Shown one piece after another: positions 55,837-64,000 of a stretch of 64,000 nucleotides of DNA. Both the position numbers and the translations under genes were made by a program. This DNA comes from Anthoceros angustus (lineage: Eukaryota; Streptophyta; Anthocerotopsida; Anthocerotales; Anthocerotaceae). A model generated the notes under the pieces. It saw nothing but the letters and a program-made list of their open reading frames with translations. It searched no databases and was not told the DNA's origin. The first letter of the stretch is position 1. Each line of letters opens with the position of its first letter. The stretch covers positions 353,631-417,630 of the forward strand of contig MU008193.1 in assembly GCA_010909165.1 (NCBI GenBank), written 5' to 3'.

Positions 55837-57972
55837 ATGATAATGGAGTCAGAAGAGGAAGACAGATTTGGGGCGTTTTTGGTGGATGAAACATTAATAC
55901 AAATATTAAGGATTGTGCGAACTGGAATATGGATAATCCAAATAGTCAACATGAGACCGACAAATGTGTATGTCAGAAATCTACATAAGGCCTATGTAGA
56001 CAATGATAAACTCTTTCAGACTTTTATATGTTTTGGAACTATTTTAAGCTATAAAGTAGTAGTTAACGATCATGGAGAATCAAAAGGGTATGGATATGTT
56101 TGTTTTGAGAACAGACAAGCAGCTCAATTGGCTATGACGGCTAACATCGTTTTGTATGGCTTGCGATTAAGTGTAACTTTCTATCTTTCTTGTGCAATTC
56201 GAGAGAAAATTCAAGCTGGTAGCGAAGCGGCAAACTATACAAATGTGTATGTAAAGAATTTCCAAGAGAAGACCAATGAGGAGATACTCCGAGACATATT
56301 TGGACAATTTGGAAAAATTATTAGCCTTCTAGTGATGAGATATGATGATGGAAAATCAAAGCGAGCTGCATTTATACTTTTTTCTCGTCCTGAAGATGCT
56401 GCTTATGCTGTCGCTACATTGAACGGGAGTAGAATTGATGGCCAAGACAAATGGTATGTTAATCGTGCTCATAGTTCATCTGAGAAGGAACAAGCATTGA
56501 GATATAGATTTCAAAAAGATATCAATCTTTATGTAAACAGTTTTTATGACCATGTTGATAAAAAAATGTTGTATGAGGCTTTTTCACCATTCGGAATAAT
56601 ATCTTCTTGTAAGGTTATGAAAAATGAGCAAGGGGCTAGCATGAGATATGGCTTTGTTGCATTTACGACACCAGAGGAAGCCTCCAATGCAATGTATCAT
56701 ATGCACGGCCAGACATGCTTACTTGGAGGGCCATTGGTTGTTCAATTAGCCCTCTTCAAAGGAGATGAAAGCAAATCGGTTCCTCTTGCAAAAGCTAGGA
56801 GTTGTGACACTGCGACACATGGGATTGATAGTCTTGCTTCACAGCCTCAAAGTTTAGAAGGAAGAACAATATTACTTTCACGTGTTGAAGCTACTAGTAG
56901 AAGTCTTGCAAAGACTTTGACAAAGAGTCCTGATTCAAAGCCAACTCAAAGTTTATCAGGGACAACAAGATTAGTTCCACTTGCAGAAGCTAGAAGTGTA
57001 TTAAAGCCAACTCAAAGTTCAACAAGAATAGCAATATTGGTTCCGCTTGCAAAGGATAAAAGTCATGTGAGAAATGAGACTAAAAGACTCGATTCACAGG
57101 CTTTACTATCTACTTGCTCTAAAGCTTGGAAGTCTCATGTGAATAATGTCAATCTACTCTCTATTGATGTTTTACGGCTAGATACTTCCAATTCTCTACT
57201 TTCTAGTGATGATTTACAGCAAGATACTTCCAATTCTCTACTTTCTACCAATGGTTTATTGCTAGATATTACCAATTCTCTATTGCTAGATACTACCAAT
57301 TCTCTACTTTCTACTGATGGTTTACTGCGAGATACTTGGACCAATTCTCTACTTTCTACTGATGGTTTACAGCTAGATACTACCAATTCTTTACTTTCTA
57401 CTGATGATTTCCAGCAAAATACTTGGACCAATTCTCTACTTTGTGCTGATTGTCTGCGGCAAGATACTTCCAATTCTCTACTTTCTACTCATGGTTTACA
57501 GCAAGATACTTTCAATTCTCTGCATTCTATTGATGGTTTACGGCTAGATACTTTTAATTCTCTACTTTCTAATGATGGTTTATCGCTAGATACTTCCAAT
57601 TCTCTACTTTCTAATGATGGTTTATGGCTAGATACTTCCTACTCTCTACTTTCTACTAATGTTCCAATTGGGAGGTCTCATGTGTCGGATAAGGGGACGC
57701 TACTTTCTACTTGCTTTCAAGCTTGGAGGTCTCATGTGAACCAACTCATTCGTGCAAGACGAGTAAGAAGAGCTAGAGAGCAAATGACAACAATGTTTGG
57801 AGAATTATTATATCCACATGTAGTTAAAATAGAGAAAACTCATGCTTGCAAAATAATTATGTATATACTAGAAAATATGACTCATGATGAGATTGCAGGT
57901 CTGCTTGAGTCTCCAAAGGCTTTAGAATTAGAAGTTGCCAAGTCACTTAGTATAATACTACATAAGATATAA
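55837..57972 (+). CDS. PABP-like protein copy 3 (RRM2-RRM4, repeat linker, MLLE), intact
   Basis: A continuous frame of 711 residues from ATG 55,837, or 673 from ATG 55,951, just before RRM2 (MRPTNVYVRNLHKAYVDNDK). The ATG aligned with the start of copies 1 and 2 is at 55,929, out of frame, so the start has moved. RRM2 has NVYVRNL/KGYGYVCF, RRM3 NVYVKNF/RAAFILF, and RRM4 NLYVNSF/MRYGFVAF, where the Ser-Phe in RNP2 is unusual. RRM1 is absent. The linker contains about 190 residues of 15-16-residue repeats based on NSLLSTDGLxLDTT. The C-terminal MLLE domain includes EQMTTMFGELLYPHVVKIEK and KIIMYILENMTHDEIAGLLE. By family knowledge RRM2-4 bind poly(A) or U-rich RNA and MLLE recruits PAM2 proteins; RRM1-2 make the main poly(A) site in canonical PABP, so specificity may differ. 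Confidence 0.88.
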   Translation: MIMESEEEDRFGAFLVDETLIQILRIVRTGIWIIQIVNMRPTNVYVRNLHKAYVDNDKLFQTFICFGTILSYKVVVNDHGESKGYGYVCFENRQAAQLAMTANIVLYGLRLSVTFYLSCAIREKIQAGSEAANYTNVYVKNFQEKTNEEILRDIFGQFGKIISLLVMRYDDGKSKRAAFILFSRPEDAAYAVATLNGSRIDGQDKWYVNRAHSSSEKEQALRYRFQKDINLYVNSFYDHVDKKMLYEAFSPFGIISSCKVMKNEQGASMRYGFVAFTTPEEASNAMYHMHGQTCLLGGPLVVQLALFKGDESKSVPLAKARSCDTATHGIDSLASQPQSLEGRTILLSRVEATSRSLAKTLTKSPDSKPTQSLSGTTRLVPLAEARSVLKPTQSSTRIAILVPLAKDKSHVRNETKRLDSQALLSTCSKAWKSHVNNVNLLSIDVLRLDTSNSLLSSDDLQQDTSNSLLSTNGLLLDITNSLLLDTTNSLLSTDGLLRDTWTNSLLSTDGLQLDTTNSLLSTDDFQQNTWTNSLLCADCLRQDTSNSLLSTHGLQQDTFNSLHSIDGLRLDTFNSLLSNDGLSLDTSNSLLSNDGLWLDTSYSLLSTNVPIGRSHVSDKGTLLSTCFQAWRSHVNQLIRARRVRRAREQMTTMFGELLYPHVVKIEKTHACKIIMYILENMTHDEIAGLLESPKALELEVAKSLSIILHKI
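57160..57665 (+). repeat. Coding tandem repeat in PABP-like copy 3 (about 48-bp unit)
   Basis: About eleven units share CAATTCTCTACTTTCTA and GATGGTTTA(C/T)(A/G/T)GCTAGATACT words (for example 57,205, 57,349, 57,472, 57,565). Units vary between 42 and 54 bp, always in frame, and encode NSLLS-(T/N)DGL-xLDT repeats. Copies 1 and 2 have no trace of this repeat. Confidence 0.88.
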
Positions 57973-59784
57973 CAAGAAATGATACATATTCAAAAGTTTT
58001 AAATGGTGAAAATATAAAATATATACAAGTATTGGGTGGGCTCCCGTGTTGATATTGCGGGTACCCAGCCTCTTCTGTTGCGTAGGCTGACGCTTTCTGG
58101 AAAAATAGATAGGACCTTGGACACCATTTCGACTTCTCGTAAAGACTTTGAGTGAGAAGCTAAAGATGACATTGTATAGTTTATGATGACAAGGCAAGGT
58201 CATCCAAGTAGCATGCATTTTGGTTTTGCATTTTCTGAGAACGTTCCCTAACTAGGAATGTGTGTGAAATAAACTGGATCTTCTATAATTAACAAAGATG
58301 AGTGATCTCATCTACACCGGCAATGTGAAAAAGAAACCATTGAAGGGCACCAGAGTTTGAGCACTATGCTTCAAGAAAATTTGTTCAAAAAACTCTAATA
58401 TCCTACAACACCTACAATCTTGAAGTTTGGAATTTGAAATGGCCTACCTACTGTCAAGATTGTTAAAGAACCGTCCCTGTTTAGCTGTCATTCGAAATTA
58501 TACTTGCGAAAGCCATATGGAGGGAATGTACAATGAACATCGGTCGTTTTGAAGAATGCCAAGAAGTAGGAACGGGGGAGTCCCTACAGGTGGTAAATAA
58601 TATGTATTTGTATATTTGCCATCCTACTCATAAAGTAGTTGCGTAACAAGCATTGGTGAAACATGATAGAAAGTGAACGCAGTTAAAGTATAGCTAAGCT
58701 ATCTAGTAGCTGCCCTGTGAAGTAGCTGTAGGTATTGAACTAAGAGAGGACTCATGCATGCAACTTCTAGAGATAATATTGCTCCAGAGAGAAAGGGACT
58801 TGTTGCACGAGATAAGCACTTGCATTCATTTGGACACTTCCTCAACAACCAAACAAAAAAAATCTAGTATACAAATATAGGTGCAAACCAATAACAATAG
58901 GAGAGAGTAACTCGCACGTCGTAGCATAAACACACTCTCCCCACGAGAACAACACTTAAATTCCTCACACATCGCTCTCGGGGTCATATCTTTGGCCTCC
59001 TCAAAACACTCTTGTATTGCACATCTAAAGGATAAGCTATGATCTGAGCTTGTCCTCTATGCAAGGGTCTATATATACTAGTCCTTGGCATCGGCATATT
59101 CCTAAGATATCCTATTGGCATCAGCATATGCCGTAAATATCATAAGAATACAATATAATATGCAAGAAATATCCTAAAGCATATTATTTTTATTTATCTA
59201 TTGACTATTTCTAATAAGGTTTAATTAATACAAATCAACACTTAATTAAAGTAAGCACTTTAGATTAATTAATACGAATTACTTACTTAAAGATAAGTAA
59301 TTAGATTAATTAACATTAATCAAACACTAAACCCAAGCGCTCAAATTAGTGTCACACGCATGACAGACTTTTAGAGATTGTGTGGTGTGCAAGGATAGCA
59401 GTTGCCTAGGTAGGGCCAGCCCCCGCGATATATCAAGGCTAGCCTTAGAGCTTGGAACTCATCCATTGCGCGATTTATGTTGAAAGCCTACAAAAGTGAT
59501 GCAATTTGTGAACTTCTTGGTGGACTTCTTCTTTTATATCAAGGCATTAGATAATTGTGAGATAACATGCCTCCAATGCATTATTGATGTTCAAGTAATA
59601 CTATTTGTACTATAAATATATGAACTAGAGGTTGTGTATATAGCTCTTAATGGATATCACCTAGTAAACAATGAACACTACTACAACCAACCCATGTATG
59701 CGTATTTCTTAAAAAATAAAATTGTCAAGGATGAAGCTTCTTTTTTTAGCAGTTTAAGGATGAAGCTCTTTCAACATTAGACTA
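57973..59784. other. Intergenic, AT-rich
   Basis: No gene is supported. 59,130-59,330 is rich in TTAATTAA/AATTAATACAAAT words and resembles degenerate retrotransposon flank, but no paired terminal repeat was found. Confidence 0.4.
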
Positions 59785-60560
59785 TGTACCAATGAATATT
59801 GTTTGCAAAGGCGCAAGTGACATGGTATATAAGTACATTATCAAAAACACAAGAGAGGAATATGCTTGTAAAGTGATAGAAAAAAGCCTAAGATCGAATT
59901 ATGCAATACAGAAATATAGAATCTATTAACTCTTCGTAAAACAAGAAATATAGAATCTATTAACTCTTCATAATATACCTATATAGTATATGGAATTGAT
60001 ACGAAAGTCTTTATTATCATGGAATTTTGAGATGAGAGTTAACATAATTATTTGAAAATAAAAGGACCGTGCCATGAGCAACAACCAATATGTAGAATGG
60101 ATAACATTATGGAAGCTATTTTACATTTTCATAAAAATCATATAATTCATTGTAATGTAAAATCAAATAATATTATACTTCAAAGGTGTGGGCAATCCAA
60201 ATTGACAAACTTCGGGTTGGCTCTCTCAAGTTATGGGCACATATGCTCACCTTGCCATTATTTCTGGAGCCATGTATGGCTGAGTTCCATACAATCCTGT
60301 GTACCTAGAACAAAAGTTGACATACGGAGTGCGGGTGTCGTGTTTTATGAATTATTTTTTGGAGATGCTTATTATAAGAAAATACCTTTACATGAAGTTA
60401 TAGAGAGTAAAATAAAGTCAAATATCTTTAAATGATGTCTCACTTAAGATCCCTAAAGTTGCACACGATTTTTTCCACTTGATGTTGCACCCTCTTGAGA
60501 ATAGCAAACCATATGCTGAATAAGTTCTACGAAATCCATGGTTTAGAGCATATGGTAATA
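59785..60560 (+). pseudogene. Serine/threonine kinase pseudogene, CDPK/CAMK-like
   Basis: Kinase subdomains appear in order in shifting frames. An N-lobe GKGASDMVYK-like glycine loop and EEYACKVIEKSL (the VAIK lysine) lie at 59,800-59,885. The C-lobe ILHFHKNHIIHCNVKSNNII follows (60,115-60,175), with HRD changed to HCN. TNFGLALSS replaces DFG-LA (60,208), VDIRSAGVVFYELFFGDAYY replaces VDIWS-GV-LYELL-G, and a distal AE-stop-VLRNPWF lies near 60,515. Loss of the catalytic Asp and the DFG Asp together with stops shows a dead copy. Intron remnants are not evident. Confidence 0.78.
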
Positions 60561-60734
60561 GTTGGAAATACTAATAGTATACTCTACAGAAATATATAGA
60601 TGTATATTAAAGTTCGCAGTAGTATATAGAAGCCTTCTCATCAAAATAAGAAATATTACCACCAATACTCAAAGAAAGTGTTACTCAAATCGGCCACTCC
60701 ATTCACGAGGGATTGGATGTACATAGTTAGTTAA

Positions 60735-61012
60735 TGTGTGTCCAAACGGTTTAGGCCAAATGGACACATGTTTACAAAATCGTGAATGCACGCAGTTAGT
60801 TAATGTTTGTCCAAATGGCTTAGGCCAAATGAACACACGTCTACAAAATCATGCTTGCTACTTTGATCGGTACATAGATGGGCTGCCTAGAAGGAATGAA
60901 TGCCTTTGGTGCTAGTAGCTTCGGCACACCATGATACAATGGTTGTCAAGTGTCAAGTCTTATGATAGGAAAATTCTATCGAAACAGACTATAATAGACT
61001 TCTTCTTCTTTT
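60735..61012 (+). repeat. 5S-rRNA-like SINE, copy 3, with two TGTGTCC hairpins
   Basis: Two imperfect hairpins (60,737-60,770 and 60,806-60,840), each of the form TGTxTCCAAA...TTTGGxxxACA around GGTTTAGGCC or GGCTTAGGCC, precede a diverged SINE body. The body starts ATCGGTACATAGATGGGCTG (60,865) and ends in a degenerate TTCTTCTTCTTTTAC tail near 61,012. The hairpin also adjoins copy 1, so it may be the 5' part of the element. Confidence 0.55.
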
Positions 61013-61494
61013 ACTTGGAATATTTTAAATATGGACTTCATACATTTGAATTTAGAGTTAATCACCTCATTTTCTTTCCTTGAGATAACCATTGTAGGAT
61101 TACGAAGCAAAGAGCATACATGTAGGGAGAAAGAGGAGAAATAGAAACAGCCCTAGTGAGCCGGAGCTTGGTAAGGAAATGTGCTCTTGATGAAAAGGAA
61201 CAAAAGGAAAGATGTTATACCAAAGACGAAAGAGCTCAAAAAATTTGTCTTCATCGTGGATTGGAAAGGGTAGATTATTCACTTTTCTAATTAAAATAAG
61301 TATGTCTCGTTCGTCTTAAAAAAAATACAATTGTATATGTATTTGAGCTATCACAGCCTCAAAAATGAGGTTGATCTCTTCGTGCTTGTGTAATGGCTTT
61401 CTTAGAGGCACCGATGTCCATCGCCCTACGCCAACGGAATCTAGCACGAGCAAACGTAGGCGACGCAACATCTTCGTGGTCGGTAGACCCTTTC
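61013..61494. other. Intergenic
   Basis: No gene is supported. This is the 3' flank of the coiled-coil reading frame on the minus strand. Confidence 0.4.
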
Positions 61495-62067
61495 TTATCC
61501 CGGACTATGACATTCTTGCCTGATAGGTGGTGTGAAGATGGGCGATCGCGGGAGCTTGTTCCCTTTGGCCTGATGCCCTCCAGAAGGTTGTTCCTTCTGT
61601 CTCGGGCTAGATGAGAATTCCCAACTCTTTTCTAAAAGAAGACTCCGCGTTCCTCTTTGAACTAACCCAAATTCCATCGCCCTATGCTCTGCAAGCAGCT
61701 CGTCCATCCGGTCGGCGAAAACATTGTTATACTCAAGGAGACTACCCCTCTGCTTACGGAGCCGAAGCTTCTCGGCAATGAGTCGATTCCGACAGTCTTC
61801 ATTCTTCCTTATTTTCTCCAGCACCTCGTTTAGTTGCTCCTGCAGCTTGTTCTTTTCCTCTTGCAATTTCTTGCTTTTCTCCTGCACCTTGGCTATTTTA
61901 TCGTCCAGCTGTTCCATTTTAATGTCCTGCAAGAGCTTGACGATGTCCTTTTTCGTCTCCTCGATGCCCAGTTCGGCCATATCTGCCGTGAGCCGAGCCA
62001 TAGCTGGAAGAGCTGGTGTATTTTCCCGCAATCTCCGTGCAGCTGCAAATCCAGCGATCTGCTGCAT
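61495..62067 (-). CDS. Hypothetical coiled-coil protein (probable terminal exon)
   Basis: The frame from ATG 62,067 has 190 residues and no database-level name I can give. Residues 35-130 are a heptad-rich helix (KLLQDIKMEQLDDKIAKVQE, LQEEKNKLQEQLNEVLEKIR), followed by a basic segment (RLIAEKLRLRKQRGSLLEYN) and a low-complexity tail. A strong acceptor-like tract, TTTTTCATTTCTTCGATGCAG in the upstream sequence, ends at the start of this frame. The frame is therefore probably the last exon of a multi-exon gene; the open frame extends upstream to 62,262 but without an ATG. Codon use looks coding. Homology is unknown. Confidence 0.5.
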   Translation of the reverse strand: MQQIAGFAAARRLRENTPALPAMARLTADMAELGIEETKKDIVKLLQDIKMEQLDDKIAKVQEKSKKLQEEKNKLQEQLNEVLEKIRKNEDCRNRLIAEKLRLRKQRGSLLEYNNVFADRMDELLAEHRAMEFGLVQRGTRSLLLEKSWEFSSSPRQKEQPSGGHQAKGNKLPRSPIFTPPIRQECHSPG

Positions 62068-62329
62068 CGAAGAAATGAAAAAGATGTTGCAGAGTGTGAA
62101 CAAAGTTCCACCCGCTTGCGCCCCCGAGAGAGCCCTTGCCCCGGCTGTGAGCAGGCCTCCTGGATTGGGTGCGCTGCGCGTAAATAGATCTTGGCGAGGC
62201 TCGGCTGAGGATCCATGGGGCAGATCTAAAGGCTCTGGGAAGAAGCGTTTCCGTACTTGCACTTCTTGGCTTTCCAGATTCCTTGCCCTCTAGTTTCCAA
62301 AGACGGAATATTGCACAATCCTGAAACTT

Positions 62330-62925
62330 GTTAATCTCCAGCAATGCCCCGATGGCGCACTCTTGCTCTTCGTGCACTTCTACAGTGAGCCGAAAGCGGC
62401 CAGAGCTGCCGCTCCCAGCATTGCACAGGGCAAGTGAGCCACCCGCATGACTGCATACTGTTAGTACACTGAGGAATGTGAATGCCATCCGATTCGTCGT
62501 GCACTTTGTGAAACAAATCAAGGACTGCTTCGCTGTGGATTATCAGTGACAGTAGACAGGCTGTAGAGTGACATCACTGACTTGTGAGAAGAGCCTTCAC
62601 TTACCATTGTCAAAGGCCTCTGCTGCCCTCGACGCATCATGTTGAATCAACACTGCACTGTTCCCAGGGCTTGGATCCTTAAAGCGGGTCTCTATCTTTC
62701 ACCACTACCAGGATAAACATTCATCCTTGCAAATTGGTCCATGACACTGCCGATAGAACCTTCCTCTCCACGCAATGTTGCAGGTTGCTGCACACACAGC
62801 TGCCGAATTCAGGCACAACAAGCCATTTGTCGATACCCAGCAAGCGCTCAATGTTCGAGCCCTAGCTCGGCATACCCAGCCATCAGAACATTCCATGTCC
62901 CCACATCCTTTCTCCCCGTGCTGAC
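62330..62925 (-). pseudogene. PPR motif relic
   Basis: Minus-strand frames read DVGTWNVLMAGYAELGLEH then a stop and ALAGYRQM (62,910-62,830). About 340 bp further on they read MAFTFLSVLTVCSHAGG (62,489-62,440), matching two parts of the same PPR motif class. The intervening sequence carries stops and frameshifts. The second stretch may be read into the neighbouring coiled-coil gene, but no join is supported. Confidence 0.55.
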
Positions 62926-62962
62926 CGGTAATTAACCGGGAGAGGGGTACAGTAGAGGTGTA

Positions 62963-63122
62963 TGAAGAAGAAGAAGAAGAATTTTATTGAAGTCCACTAA
63001 GGACGGATTTCCGTCATGGGTATGCCTAAGCTACTTGCACCAAGGGCATCCATTCCCTTTAGGCACCCCATCTAAGTACCGATCCAAGCACAGGATGTTT
63101 AATAACCCTGTTCTTATAAATG
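62963..63122 (-). repeat. 5S-rRNA-like SINE, copy 4
   Basis: Minus-strand copy with a (TTC)n tail at 62,963-62,981 and head near 63,122. An internal deletion of about 28 bp removes the ACTTGGTACTTAACAACTTG segment present in copy 5. It abuts copy 5 directly in the same orientation. Confidence 0.7.
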
Positions 63123-63305
63123 TAGAATTTTATGTAAGTCCACTAAGGACGGATTTCCGTCATGGGACTTGGTACTTAACAACTTGTACCATGGTATGCC
63201 TAAGCTACTTGCACCAAGGGCATCATTTCCTTTAGGCACCCCATCTAAGTATCAATCCAAGTGGATGCTTAATAACCATGTTCTTATAAATGTGTGTCCA
63301 TTTGG
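63123..63305 (-). repeat. 5S-rRNA-like SINE, copy 5
   Basis: Minus-strand copy without the long (TTC)n tail, joined to the head of copy 4. The head reads ATTTATAAGAACATGGTTAT, then TAAGCATCCACTTGGATTGA and TACTTAGATGGGGTGCC. Half a TGTGTCC hairpin (63,291-63,305) follows it. Confidence 0.7.
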
Positions 63306-63554
63306 ACCATGGTATGGATCATGAGTGTTTACACCGGTCATCGGCTCTGCTTCACGTGATTATTTCACGTTCTTGCTAAGCTTTCCTGATTCCTCAGGGA
63401 AGAGTCTGATCAATCGTTCCATTGTCCCAGTCTTGCAAGTTGATTATCCAACAACATAGGCGGCCCTGGAAAAAGAATTGGAAGTCACCGGGAAGGAAAT
63501 CTTGTGCGCCTGATTGATATTTCACGTTCTAGTCTGATCAATCGTTCCATAGGT

Positions 63555-63645
63555 TGCATATGCTTACGACGCTAAGGGAAGATGCTTAGGATGCTAAGGA
63601 TGGATGATTAGGATGCTAAGGACACATGCTTAGGATGCTAAGTGC
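63555..63645. repeat. Minisatellite built on TTAGGATGCTAAGGA
   Basis: The words GCTTAGGATGCTAAGGA(T/C) recur near 63,589, 63,608 and 63,629, with a related TTACGACGCTAAGGGA unit before them. The last 340 bp of the window beyond this array are AT-rich and hold no supported gene. Confidence 0.7.
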
Positions 63646-64000
63646 GATAGAAGGCGAGGATGGTAAGGGTTGGCTCCCTCCCACAAAGCCAACATTATCC
63701 GAACCAAATTGTAAAGTTTCAAACATGAAAAGACAAATCAAAAGTAGTTTGAGTTATTTGAGTAGTCAATACATTATATAATATTAAAAATAAATTAGAG
63801 TGATTGAAGAATTTTGTCACTTTAAATAATTTTCAATAATAAATCATGATCAATGATCCTTGATTATTTAATTATAGTTTGAATTTTGAAACCCGACATG
63901 CTCACATGTCCTAGTTTATAGGGTGACATGAGTATGCAAAAGAGTGTGTCTAAAGAACGCCGCAAATAGTGTGTTACGGTGTGGTAGAGTGGCAGCCCAT

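Noticed and set aside
58860-59340. Possible LTR of a retrotransposon
   Set aside because: Composition is suggestive, but no second copy, target duplication or primer-binding site was found.

Overview
This looks like nuclear DNA of a vascular plant, most likely a fern or another seed-free lineage. That placement is an inference from the long, intron-poor PPR-DYW genes and their relics, the plant nuclear tRNA-Val(AAC), the SABATH methyltransferase, the plant-type bicupin and the mass of decayed transposons. Nothing looks bacterial: genes have short GT-AG introns (one GC-AG) and no operons. Only a handful of loci look intact. Most of the window is repeats and pseudogenes.

Layout. Positions 1-15,600 are gene-poor and repeat-rich. 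They hold a 2.3-kb head-to-tail tandem duplication (3,085-7,658), each copy with a GC-rich palindromic array; a 0.23-kb tandem duplication; a relic of a DUF7869-type element (about 10,830-11,275); a 0.75-kb tandem repeat (12,530-14,490); and a weak DNA-methylase-like relic (about 14,850-15,110). Positions 15,600-21,240 hold no recognisable gene beyond a weak hypothetical reading frame, plus one 5S-rRNA-like SINE. A decayed, partly tandem-duplicated SYF1/XAB2 splicing-factor pseudogene fills 21,300-26,100 (minus). It abuts an AT-rich Helentron-type Helitron relic with an OTU-like protease domain (26,290-28,030). Minisatellites and broken PPR genes follow (28,400-31,950).

The genic half holds tRNA-Val(AAC) (32,173-32,246), a secreted bicupin in four exons (32,389-33,937), a SABATH methyltransferase in four exons (46,481-47,910), and a two-exon PPR-DYW protein (49,292-51,671). 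The PPR gene is divergently paired, 108 bp between start codons, with the RNA polymerase III subunit gene RPC10/C11 (51,780-52,305). Three paralogous poly(A)-binding-protein-like genes lie at 35.3, 42.9 and 55.8 kb. All lack RRM1 but keep RRM2-4 and a C-terminal MLLE domain; copy 1 is broken, copy 2 is damaged in its linker, and copy 3 is intact with a remarkable tandem-repeat linker.

Relics in the same half include a Ty3/gypsy gag-protease (38.3-39.6 kb), a PPR-DYW pseudogene preceded in frame by an OSB-type PDF motif (53.0-55.05 kb), a CDPK-like kinase pseudogene (59.8-60.55 kb) and five copies of the 5S-like SINE. There is no pathway-level clustering. The interest lies in gene-family birth and decay: the PABP-like family, PPR duplications, Helitron/SYF1 juxtaposition and 5S-derived SINEs.
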